64,000 nucleotides of DNA. Origin: Zygaena filipendulae (taxonomy: Eukaryota > Arthropoda > Insecta > Lepidoptera > Zygaenidae). A program made the position numbers and the translations under genes. Positions 12,601 to 25,500 of the stretch are shown here, in pieces. The stretch is taken from contig OU015674.1 in assembly GCA_907165275.2 (NCBI GenBank), positions 1,550,001 through 1,614,000 on the forward strand. Reading direction: 5' to 3'. Under the pieces are notes generated by a model. It was not told the origin of the DNA. It worked only from the letters and a program-made list of their open reading frames with translations, and made no database searches. Each line of letters begins with the position of its first letter. Within the stretch, counting starts at the first letter, position 1.

Positions 12601-15600
12601 ATGTCTCTCCCCTCCCACGCCGCACACCGCACGCGGGCTGCATGTGTGCACTGTGCACACATGCAGCCCGCGTGCAGCTGTGGAGGGGACGGAGTTCAGT
12701 GCGCTTGTAAGGAGTAGTGATGTTAAAATTTATATCCGCGGATATGGATCCGAATACGGATATTTAGTGTCAAGATGCGCGAGTACGAATACGAATCATA
12801 ACTTTTTTAGGTGTCGACGCGTGTGACCTAGACGATGGCTAACGCCACTTGACGCTTTGCGTGACAGTTTAAATATCTGAATGGAATTTAATAGTTTTTC
12901 ATTCCTACCTGATCACCCATGTATATTATATAGAATTTCATCTATTGAATCGAAACATGAATAAGGTAAAAGGACCGTAAAAGATCCGCCATGAAAGTAA
13001 CGGATACGGATCTTTCTTTCCCCCCCGGATATCCGCGGATACGGATACGGATATCCGGCATATCAGTAGAGTAAACAGCGTCACTCACGTGCAGCAGGTG
13101 CGGCAGCGCGGTGCGGCTGTGGTGCGGCGCGGCGCGGTACAGCGCGGCGGCGGCGCCCAGGCAGCGCGCCGCCGCGCCCCCGCCCCGCGCGCGCGCGCCG
13201 CCCGCGCCCCCGCCCGCGCCCACCGCCCCCGCCAGCGCCGTCAGCGCAGCGAACACCTCGCCCAGCAGCTCGTGACGGATCAGCGCCTCCTGCATATAGT
13301 ATCAGTGCGAATTCCAATCCGTTAGTTAACACTAGCTGTTCCCGGCGGTTTTACCCGCGTTATTTCGGAGTTCGCGCGGGAATTCCGGGATTAAAACTAC
13401 CCTATGTCCTTTCTTGTACCCCTAACAATGTGTATGCAAAATTTCATGATGATCGGTTGAACCATTAAGACGTGAAAGCGTAACAGATAGACCGACAGAC
13501 AAACAGACAGAGTGACTTTTGCATTTATAATATTACTAGCTGTGCCCCGCGGTTTCACCCGCGTTAATTTCAGAGTTCCCGCGGGAATTCCGGGATAAAA
13601 AGTACCCTATGTGTTAATCTGATGTATAAGCTATATTATTGTAAAGTTTCATTTAAATCCATCCAGTAGTTTTTTCGTGAAATAGTAACAAACATCCATC
13701 CATCCATCCATACATACAAACTTTCGCGTTTATAATATTAGTAGGATATATCAATTAACTTTGGTGAATGATAATAATCATCTTTATTTCTTTCAATAAT
13801 TGCAATAATTAGACTAACATAATGTATCCTTACTTATAAATTCTAATTTGTTTACTTTAATTTTAAACAGGGAATGCCCGTGCCATAAGTACCAGCATAA
13901 ATGATGCTGGATGGACGGATAGATGGCTGGATGGTGATGAATATGGAGCAGTTACCTTGGTGACAGCGTCGAGGCAGTGCAGCGCGTGCAGGCTGACGGG
14001 CGCCGCGGCCACCGAGTTGATGCTGTCCATGGCCGAGCTGGACGGCTCCACCGCGCACACCGCCGCCAGGCACTCGCCCAGCCGCCGCACGTCCTCGGGG
14101 GTGAACCTGGGGCCGGGGCCGGGGCCGGCGGACATATTGTGTGCTAGGTATACGCACTATCGGACGAACAGTTGTGCTATCTATACGCACTATCGGACGA
14201 ACAGTTGTGCAAGCTATACGCACTATCGGACGAACAACAGGGTAGTTTCCGGGGGATGAAAATCAAAATTCTAGTTAGTCCGTCAGTTGGATAATAAAAA
14301 CAACAATAGACACGTCATATTTTTTTCTTATTCAAATTGTTGAAAAAATACGAACATAAAACGCATTAAAGTTTAGGAGTGGGGGGGCTCTTGATAATTC
14401 CAGAGTTCCCGCGGGATTTCCGCGATAAAAGCTATTCTATCTTTTAAGTTGTAATATAAATGGTTACAAATTTTTATCGAAATCCGTTCAGTAGTTTAGG
14501 AGTCCATCGCGGACAAACAACGTGACACGTGATTTATATATATTAAGATAAGATAAGATAAGGAGTTCCCGCGGGAATTCCGGGAAAAAAATATTCTAAG
14601 TATGTCCATCTTTGTATACTTACCCCTGCCATGAGTTTACGGTGATTAGCTGTTCCCCGGATTAATTCCGGAGTTCCCGCGGGAATTCCGAGATAAAAAC
14701 TATCCTATCTCTTAAGTTGGGCCAAATACAACATAGTGACGAAATTTCATCACGATCGATTCAGTAGTTTATTAAGATAAGATAAGATGTTTTCTCGCTG
14801 TGTAGTATATTTTGTGATATCCACACAACTCGACGAACTTTTGTGCTATGCCACTGTCGAACCAGCATTTGTGTCAGGCACACTATGGGACGAATGTTAT
14901 TTTATGGTGTGGCGGGAGCAGGATGGATGATATGGCTCGACCGCCACCAAAGGGGAAGCTTCCCGCCGGGCGAGGTGGTATGCCCGGGGAACCGCGGCTC
15001 CGACTGTAGATCGTCGGAGGTCGTATATATACAGCGCAGTGTGAAAACTTCGTTAGCGCGATTCAGGACTTACCGCCGCACTCAGAGTCGACTTTAATGA
15101 TTACTTAGTTAAGTATAGATTTTTAAAACAAAATTGCCGCTATCAGAGACGTGGAGTAAATTTATGTTAATTGGCATTTAATGAGATGTAACTTACGGCC
15201 GCACTCAGAGTCGACTTTAATGGTTACTTAGTTAAGTATAGATTTTTAAAACAAAACTGACGCAATCAGAGACGTTCAGTAAATTAATGTTAATTGGCAT
15301 TTAATGAGACGTAACTTAATTAATTAAATGTCTACTAACATTAATTTATTAAACTTGTCTGATTGCGGCAGTTTTGTTTTAAAAATCTATACTTAACCAA
15401 GTAATCATTAAAGTCGACTCTGAGTGCGGCGGTTAGTACTCGTCGCTACGTTGTAGTTCGTGACATGTGGCATAGGGGTCGCCACAGTATTTATTTATTT
15501 TTATTTTTTTTTTTTTAAAGTATACTCACGTGGGCCGGATGTGCTGGAATATGAGCGGGAATATCTGCACAAGGGTGGTGAGGAAGTTGAGCGACGGCGC

Positions 15601-16516
15601 GTACCCGTCCCCGTCCGCCGGCTTGCCGCCCTCCGCCGCTGGGGAGCAGGCCACACGGTATCGCACACGGTCGGCGACAGCACTGATACATTGCTATGTA
15701 TATCATTGAATCGATTACATTCAGGGCCCTCATTCACTACGACCAACGACATCGCTTGCCCATAACGCGCGTCCCAAAAACACAATCCCAAACGCTCCAG
15801 ATGTAAAAATATTAAAAAAAATTATATTCTTTATGACAAAAAAAAAAACGTTGTGAATGTATTTTTTAAAGTGAAACTTCTTTAAACACGAAGGAAAAAC
15901 AATTTAAGTGGCGCCTTATCTTAACGCGACGCGTCATGGTCATATTGAATAAGGACCCTGTATTTGTTACAAACTAGTCATCAGTTTTTACTTATCTATA
16001 AATATTTTGTCAATAATTTTGCAAAAAAAGGGGAATCATAATATTTTTTTTAAACAAATCATAATTCAAAGTACGTATATGGTGCTACTCTGAAGTGCCC
16101 TAAAGAACTCAGGAGGTTAATGTAATATGTTGAATAAAAACTAAAAAGTTCTTGTTGAGTTTTAATTCGTTATTCTTTTTTTTTTGTTTATTTCGTTATT
16201 ATTTATTTTGTTATTCTTTAATTGTTTTGTTTTCATTTGTGTTGTTCTGTATGTGTTCATTTGTGTTGTGTTTCTCCTCTTGCTTGAGTAAATCTATCTT
16301 TTCTTTTCTTAATATCTACTTACAATATTGAACACACAGTGTGTGTGTGTGTGTGTGTGTGTGTCTGTGAGGTCGTGCGTTTCAGTGTGTACGTGCGTGC
16401 GTGCGTGAGAACGCGTGCGTGCGTATGGGTGTGTGCTGGTGCGTGTAGGTGTGTGTTGCGCGTGCGTGTGTGTGTGTATGTGGGTGTATAGCGTGTAGGT
16501 ATGTGTTGCGCGCGTG

Positions 16517-16548
<32 letters not shown>

Positions 16549-19500
16549 TGTGCGTGCGTGCGTTACCGGGCGCGCCGCCCCCGAGCGCGGCGGCGATGCG
16601 TGTCCAGGCGGCCCAGGCGGCGGCCCACACGCGGCGCTGCAGCGCGCCCCCCGCGCCCCCCGCGCCGCCCGCCGCCTCGCCCGCGCGCCCCGCCGCCGTC
16701 ACCACCTCCTGGAACGACTTGAGCGCCGCCAGCGACACCTGCCGCACGCATACAACACTAGTATATGTATATCAAGTGTTTTTGCAAAGGAATCCAAAAA
16801 TATTCAGAGACACATTTCAGTTTCTTCGCATGGGAATTTAAAATTTACATTTTAAATTTTTTTTTTTAAATTAAATTAAATTTTGAAAAATCTTATTGCG
16901 TCGCGTCGTGTTAGGAAACTGTACACAGTGGAACTAACTCTCTGTATTCTCAGGACTCGGTGAGAGTATCGATCGCAAAAAACCCGAAGTATTCGATTCT
17001 CGTTCCTAATATACAGGTGTCCCGTAAATCGACGTCAAGCCAGAACCGGGTGATAGGCTAGGCTAAGTCATAACTTAATAGAAAAGCGTAAAAAAATAAT
17101 CTTTAAAAAAATGGTCATTGATAAAAATTATAAACTTTACAGCCTGCGACGGTTCTTTAACTCCTGTTGCTACAAACCTTAACTTTTTTCAATTTTCTTC
17201 TTATTGTGTAATAGTGTTTCTGAAAATTACTGCTTAAAAGTTTAGTTTTTGCCAATGAAGTTTTCAAAATTATTGCTTTCGTCAGTTTTTAATGACTGTC
17301 CTTTTTTTTAAATAGGCATAGCAAAAATTTTTATATTTTTCTGTTAACAGCTGTTATGACTATAGCCTATCGCCTGGTTCTGGCTTGATGCCGATTTACG
17401 GGACAACCTGTATGTACAATATATTTCTACTGCATTGATATATGCGGTTTTTTGCATGTGCAGAATCAGCCCGCGATTTAGTTAGTATATCCTTTTAAAA
17501 AGAGCTAGAAACAGTCGCCCTAAACTTTAAACGCTTCAAACTTTAACAGCGTGGCGTGACACCGACCTCGTGCGAGCGCCGCAGCGCGAAGTCGGTGATG
17601 TAGTCGAGCAGCGCCGCCCACGAGCGGTTGAAGTCGCCCACCGCGGTGAGCAGCTGGAAGCGCGAGTGGAACACGCGCGACACGCCCGACAGCGTCAGCA
17701 CCTGCTCGAGGGGTGCTTATTATTTAAAAACACCCCCAAAATCTCAGTGTTTTCGAAAATGTCTGGTTTGTTAAACTCGTGTAAGAAGTTTCAAATGAAA
17801 CTGTGGAATCCTGTTTCTTTTTACACCAATGCTTACAAGCAGAAACTTTGTCCTCAAAAAAGTTTCACCTGAAAATAAAGTTTCTACTAAAATTAGGAAC
17901 GATTAACGTCAAAACACAAATTAGCAAAAATCATGCCCTATAGAACACTATTACACAATTTGGATATGATTTTGCATTATACGTCACCTCGAAATAGATT
18001 CTATACGATTTCTCGCCATCATACTTATTATAATTAAAGTTTTTTTTTTTTTTGTGAGCGGCATCGAGTAGCGGCGAACAAAGTAAATCTCTACTAAACT
18101 GCAGGTACCTGCGTTTCAGCCCACTGTTTCTGCGCCGTGTTCCTGGTGTGATGGATCAGGATGTGCTCGCCCGTGTCCACCTTCTCCGAGCTGGCGATGT
18201 TCGACTGCTTCTGCACCTGTTCACCGAGAATGGAAGTTAAGGAGATAATGTTTGAGTTCGCTAGTACATCCGGAGCTCTTTTAAAACGTAAAAATAAAGC
18301 GTCTAGCATTAGAATCCACCCCCCGCTTACATGGTGCTTCCTCGAGTAACGGCGAGCCTAAAGGCGATAATGCGGTGCGTGCTGTCGCTGCTGTGCGTGT
18401 GTAGGACTATCAACTTGAGTGTCCCCCCCCCCCCCTCCGGCCCCACGTCGCACGCGCACCCCGCACGAGCCGGTAGTGTAGTGGGGTGTGACGTCACCTG
18501 GTCCAGCATGGGGAACAGCACGGCGAGCAGCGCGCGCCACGCGGGCCGCGTGAGCAGCGAGCCGTGCGCGCCCACGTGCGGGTGTGTGACGTCACCTGGT
18601 CCAGCATGGGGAACAGCACGGCGAGCAGCGCGCGCCACGCGGGCCGCGTGAGCAGCGAGCCGTGCGCGCCCACGTGCGGGTGTGTGACGTCACCTGGTCC
18701 AGCATGGGGAACAGCACGGCGAGCAGCGCGCGCCACGCGGGCCGCGTGAGCAGCGAGCCGTGCGCGCCCACGTGCGGGTGTGTGACGTCACCTGGTCCAG
18801 CATGGGGAACAGCACGGCGAGCAGCGCGCGCCACGCGGGCCGCGTGAGCAGCGAGCCGTGCGCGCCCACGTGCGGGTGTGTGACGTCACCTGGTCCAGCA
18901 TGGGGAACAGCACGGCGAGCAGCGCGCGCCACGCGGGCCGCGTGAGCAGCGAGCCGTGCGCGCCCACGTGCGGGTGTGTGACGTCACCTGGTCCAGCATG
19001 GGGAACAGCACGGCGAGCAGCGCGCGCCACGCGGGCCGCGTGAGCAGCGAGCCGTGCGCGCCCACGTGCGGGTGTGTGACGTCACCTGGTCCAGCATGGG
19101 GAACAGCACGGCGAGCAGCGCGCGCCACGCGGGCCGCGTGAGCAGCGAGCCGTGCGCGCCCACGTGCGGGTGTGTGACGTCACCTGGTCCAGCATGGGGA
19201 ACAGCACGGCGAGCAGCGCGCGCCACGCGGGCCGCGTGAGCAGCGAGCCGTGCGCGCCCACGTGCGGGTGTGTGACGTCACCTGGTCCAGCATGGGGAAC
19301 AGCACGGCGAGCAGCGCGCGCCACGCGGGCCGCGTGAGCAGCGAGCCGTGCGCGCCCACGTGCGGGTGTGTGACGTCACCTGGTCCAGCATGGGGAACAG
19401 CACGGCGAGCAGCGCGCGCCACGCGGGCCGCGTGAGCAGCGAGCCGTGCGCGCCCACGTGCGGGTGTGTGACGTCACCTGGTCCAGCATGGGGAACAGCA

Positions 19501-22500
19501 CGGCGAGCAGCGCGCGCCACGCGGGCCGCGTGAGCAGCGAGCCGTGCGCGCCCACGTGCGGGTGTGTGACGTCACCTGGTCCAGCATGGGGAACAGCACG
19601 GCGAGCAGCGCGCGCCACGCGGGCCGCGTGAGCAGCGAGCCGTGCGCGCCCACGTGCGGGTGTGTGACGTCACCTGGTCCAGCATGGGGAACAGCACGGC
19701 GAGCAGCGCGCGCCACGCGGGCCGCGTGAGCAGCGAGCCGTGCGCGCCCACGTGCGGGTGTGTGACGTCACCTGGTCCAGCATGGGGAACAGCACGGCGA
19801 GCAGCGCGCGCCACGCGGGCCGCGTGAGCAGCGAGCCGTGCGCGCCCACGTGCGGGTGTGTGACGTCACCTGGTCCAGCATGGGGAACAGCACGGCGAGC
19901 AGCGCGCGCCACGCGGGCCGCGTGAGCAGCGAGCCGTGCGCGCCCACGTGCGGGTGTGTGACGTCACCTGGTCCAGCATGGGGAACAGCACGGCGAGCAG
20001 CGCGCGCCACGCGGGCCGCGTGAGCAGCGAGCCGTGCGCGCCCACGTGCGGGTGTGTGACGTCACCTGGTCCAGCATGGGGAACAGCACGGCGAGCAGCG
20101 CGCGCCACGCGGGCCGCGTGAGCAGCGAGCCGTGCGCGCCCACGTGCGGGTGTGTGACGTCACCTGGTCCAGCATGGGGAACAGCACGGCGAGCAGCGCG
20201 CGCCACGCGGGCCGCGTGAGCAGCGAGCCGTGCGCGCCCACGTGCGGGTGTGTGACGTCACCTGGTCCAGCATGGGGAACAGCACGGCGAGCAGCGCGCG
20301 CCACGCGGGCCGCGTGAGCAGCGAGCCGTGCGCGCCCACGTGCGGGTGTGTGACGTCACCTGGTCCAGCATGGGGAACAGCACGGCGAGCAGCGCGCGCC
20401 ACGCGGGCCGCGTGAGCAGCGAGCCGTGCGCGCCCACGTGCGGGTGTGTGACGTCACCTGGTCCAGCATGGGGAACAGCACGGCGAGCAGCGCGCGCCAC
20501 GCGGGCCGCGTGAGCAGCGAGCCGTGCGCGCCCACGTGCGGGTGTGTGACGTCACCTGGTCCAGCATGGGGAACAGCACGGCGAGCAGCGCGCGCCACGC
20601 GGGCCGCGTGAGCAGCGAGCCGTGCGCGCCCACGTGCGGGTGTGTGACGTCACCTGGTCCAGCATGGGGAACAGCACGGCGAGCAGCGCGCGCCACGCGG
20701 GCCGCGTGAGCAGCGAGCCGTGCGCGCCCACGTGCGGGTGTGTGACGTCACCTGGTCCAGCATGGGGAACAGCACGGCGAGCAGCGCGCGCCACGCGGGC
20801 CGCGTGAGCAGCGAGCCGTGCGCGCCCACGCAGCTGAACAGCGTCTGGCTGGCGGCGCGGCGGACCGGCGCGCGCGGCTCCGTGCACAGCTCGCCTGCGA
20901 CCCGGCCACAAATCAACCATTATTCACATATACACGCATATTTTATTACACGTTGAGGAGCGTTAGTTTCTTTAAAAATTTAGTAGAAATTAAAACCCAA
21001 AACCCTGGATGTGAAACTAATTGTAAGATAGCGCCCAGAGCCGCGAAGGTCTCCAGCATAAAAACGCTTGTGCTCGTCGTGCGTGAATCACTCTTTTTGC
21101 GCTGAAAGCGTTTTTATACCATCATAATAATACATAATTACGTCTGTTACACAACTGCAACTAACGTGAAGTGACTTGAACTTACGAAATCGAAACTACG
21201 TATATCTATACCTATAATAAAACTTTAAAAAATCAGTGCAGAGTACTAATTGCATGCCATTAAACGATCATTACCTTATTTTTAACCTCTTTTTCTGTGT
21301 GTCTGTCCGGTGCTAGTGTTCAGAGCGACTGGACCGCTTTTTATTAAACTTAGATGGAAAATCATAATGAATATAGTCAGTCAGATAATTGTAAAAAAAA
21401 TAAAAAAGCCACATATTTTTTGCTTTTTCAAATTAATGAAAAAAATACTTCGATAAAGCGCGTATATGAGGCTCGAGACGTCGTAACCCGGAATTTCAAC
21501 TCAATGTATCGCCGTTATTTTTTCAATACGTAAAAGAAGGAAAAATACCTACGTGTCCATTAAAATTTAGTCATCATGTACCACTTTATAATTAGAGTAT
21601 AACCTAAATGTGTGTGTGTGATGTGTGTGAATGTGGGTTGTGTGGACTGGTGTGCAGGTACTCACTGAGCCGTATGTAGAGGCACATCCAGAGCCGGTCG
21701 AGCGGCGGCAGCTCGCCGTGGCTGGGCAGCTCGGGGCACACGGCCGCCTCGTGTGCCAGCGCCGCCGCCAGCTTGTCGCGGTTGTGGTACAGGTAGTCCG
21801 ATATGTTCCACTGCGGGTTGCGGGTTGCGGGTTGCGAAGTTTATGTATGTTTTTGAAACTAGCTATGCCCGCCCGTTTAATTTAGGGAAAAACTAACTAA
21901 ATAGTATATTTCATTATAAGTGCGGAAAGGCTGTCATTGCAAAGAGTTCCGACATATGTCTACCCGAGCCGAGGCGCAGCCGAAGGTGAGGGTTGACAGT
22001 CGGAACTCTTTGCAATGACGGTTCCGCACGTGTACTGAACAACTATTTTTAGTACAGTTGCGAAAAAATTAAGCAATTTAATAAAATATCAAAAACACAA
22101 TAAACTCAACTAAGTTCCAACTGTGATCAAGAGATGGCGCTAGTCGTATTACTTACGTTTCGCAATGCAAAAAGTGTGTCAAAGTCGTGTCGCCATTTTT
22201 GACAGTTGGCAAAGAGAACGCACGAGTTCGGGAAAGGTAAACAAAAAGCTCGAGTATGTAATAGCCCACATCCCGAACGCTAAACGTCCCTGCAATACGC
22301 CACTTTTTGAGCAACTGTATTAAAAAATATATTCCACAGCTAACCGTTAACGCAGCGTGCGCAATGGAAGCTCTCAAAGGGAATAATTTTACCCGTTTTT
22401 GCAACCTTATTCATTGCTATTCTGCTCCTATTGGTCATAGCGTGATGTTATATAGCCTATAGTTCTCCACGATAAATGGGCTATCTAACACAGTAAGAAT

Positions 22501-25500
22501 TTCTCAAAATATAGGACCAGTAGTTCCTGAGATTAGCGCGTTAAAGCAAACAAACAAACTCTTCAGCTTTATAATATTAGTATAGATAAAATGACATAAC
22601 CTTTATACGTTACTAGCTGTCCCCTACGAGTTCACCCGCGGAAATTTCGGAGTTCTCGCGGGAATTTCAGCAGTCGAGTGTTGAGTGGTGTGTGTCGAGT
22701 GTGGAGTTGTGTGTGTAGAGTGGTGAGTGTTGTGTGTCGAGTGGTGAGTGGTGTGTGTCGAGTGTGGAGTTGTGTGTGTAGAGTGGTGAGTGTTGTGTGT
22801 CGAGTGGTGAGTGGTGTGTGTCGAGTGGTGAGTGGTGTGTGTCGAGTGTTGAGGGGTGTGTGTAGAGTGGTGAGTAGTGTGTGTCGAGTGGTGAGTGGTG
22901 TGTGTCGAGTGTTGAGTGGTGTGTGTCGAGTGTGGAGTTGTGTGTGTAGAGTGGTGAGTGTTGTGTGTCGAGTGGTGAGTGGTGTGTGTCGAGTGGTGAG
23001 TGGTGTGTGTCGAGTGTTGAGGGGTGTGTGTAGAGTGGTGAGTAGTGTGTGTCGAGTGGTGAGTGGTGTGTGTCGAGTGGTGAGTGGTGAGTAGTGTGTG
23101 TCGAGTGTTGAGTGGGGTGGGTCGAGTGTTGAGCGGGGTGGGTCGAGTGTTGAGCGGGGTGGGTCGAGTGTTGAGTGGGGTGGGTCGAGTGTTGAGTGGG
23201 GTGGGTCGAGTGTTGAGTGGGGTGGGTCGAGTGTTGAGTGGGGTGGGTCGAGTGTTGAGTGGAATGTGGGCTGTGTGGATCGCTCACCATGAGGCCGACG
23301 GCGGTGAGGCTGATGTTGAGCTCCCTGGTCTGCGTGGCGAAGGCGGCGGCGGCGGCCAGCACCTGGCGCAGGCAGCGCGGGCCCGCGCAGCCCAGCAGGT
23401 CGCCCGCCACTACCTGGCAGCACTGGAACGCCGAGCGGATCAGCTGCTCGCTGCGGGGCACGCACCACACCACACTCTCACTCCGAGGGTCAACACTCAA
23501 CAGGCTAGACTAGGTGATTCATTTTTACACTATAATATTACTATCGTTATATTGTAACACCCTGTCAGAGTACATATAATAGGGTACTCTCCAGGGTATA
23601 AAAATCAAAATTCCAATTAGTCCGTCCGTTAGAAAATAAAAGAATAATAGACACGTATTTTTTTTCTTTTTCAAATTAATGAAAATGAACATAGATAAAA
23701 CGCATTAAAATTTAGGGTGGGGGACTTGTGACGCCATTATTCAGTATAAGCCCCGCACAAACTGCACCGGGTTGCGACGTAACGCGAAATTTCAACTCAA
23801 TGTATCGCCGTTATTTTTTGATTACGTAAAAAAAGAAAAAATACGTGTCCAATATTTTCTACTAATCTACACGACAAACTAAAAAAAATATTTAGTCAAT
23901 TAATGCATAGCTAGCTGTGTTATGCGTCGCTAACCTGTGCTGCGAGGAGATGGCGGCGACGATCTCCATCATGAGCGGCCAGGCGGCGCCGAGCTGGTCG
24001 CCGCGCGAGTGCAGCAGGCGCGCCGCGCACTCCAGCTGGCGCGCGCGCACGTCGCCGTGCCGCACGCAGCACAGCGCCGACAGCGGCTCCAGCACCAGCC
24101 GCGACCGCGCCTGCCGCCCGCCAGCCACAACCCTCACTACACGTTATACAACCAAGGCCTCCGCCGCGTCTGTCTGTCTGTCTGTTTGCGACGCACTCCA
24201 AAACTAAGCAACGGTTTCCACCAATAGATAGATTGATTCAAAAGGTTTATACGTATTGTTTATCCTGGTATTCCCGCGAGAACTTCGAAATTACCACGGG
24301 TGAAACCGTGGGGGACAGCTAGTTCATTATAATAATCATATTATCTATATCTATACTTATAATAAAACTGTAGAGAGGTCAATTCTGTAAATTGAATATA
24401 TATTCAAAATTAATATTGGAGGATGAATGGTGATCGATACTGATACCAAAAATTCAATAAGTAAATTTTTTGTCTGTCTGTATGTGCACGCATGGGCCAA
24501 AAACTACTAAAGGGATTTTAACCAAACTTGGTACGATTGTAGTCCATACTCCTGGGCAGGTTATAGGCTATATAACATAACGCTAAGACACATAGGAGCT
24601 GAGCAGTGACGATAAATTTGAAGCAAGTCGGATGAAAATGCGCCTTCGAGCTCTTATCCTCGCATACGTTTACTCAAGCACGCGAAAACTGCTGAACGGA
24701 TTTGGATGAAATTTGGTATGCACGTTGTCAGCGGTACAGAGAAGGACATAGGATACTTTTTATCCCGGAATTCCCGCAAGAACTCCGAAATTACCGCGGG
24801 TGAAACTGCGGGGCACAGCTATTATAAAATATAATCCTTACTAATATTATGATTGCGAAAGTGAGTTTGTTTGTTTCTTGCACGAAATTTTGCATACACG
24901 TTGTCAGGAATACAGAGAAGGACATAGGCTACTTTTAACCCGGAATTTCCACGGGAAGTTCAAAATAAACGGGCAAGAAACTACATTAAATTTTGCATAC
25001 TACCAATACGTTTTCAAAGGTAGGCACAGAAACAAATATAGGGTAGTAAGTACTTTTATCTCGGAATACCCGCGGGACCTCCGAAACTAAAGCTGTTAAA
25101 TAATAAATACCAGCACACCACCACCATACACAAATATTAAACTACTAGCTGTCCCCGCGGTTTCAACCGCGGTATTTTCGGATTTCCCGCGGGAATTCCG
25201 GGATAAAAAGATATTTTGTTCAATTTCAATTATTTTATTTGTAAGTATATTTTAACATAATAGAGTTTATTTATTAAGATTTTTAAGAAAATCAGCACAT
25301 TCGGCGATGAATAGCGTCGAGCAAAAAGTTTTATTTACTGTCCCATCAACCTAAATGCTTACGTCTGTGACGAGTCCCGGGTTGTTGTGGTGATATTGGA
25401 AGGCCGCCTGCACCAAATAGGTGATGGCTTCCACTCCCCATTCGCGCATTCTTATGTGCGGGTGCTGGCATACCTGATGAGGACCAGAAAAATGTTCAAA

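Noticed and set aside
13290..13955. A missing mon2 exon between exons 30 and 31
   Set aside because: The intron is filled by two Helitron copies and AT-rich sequence. The expected segment is better explained as the shortened loop within exon 31, and phases match directly.
18488..20830. CRISPR-like or satellite array
   Set aside because: Repeats are contiguous with no variable spacers, and the unit is host coding sequence plus intron in a eukaryote.
18494..20956. Dozens of 61- and 80-codon ORFs on both strands
   Set aside because: Products of the 98-bp array; only one copy on the minus strand is part of a real exon (20752-20894).
22632..23557. Ser/Thr/His-rich ORFs of about 278 codons
   Set aside because: Read-through of exon 23 into the minisatellite; the exon ends at a clear donor (23288) where conserved homology moves to exon 24.
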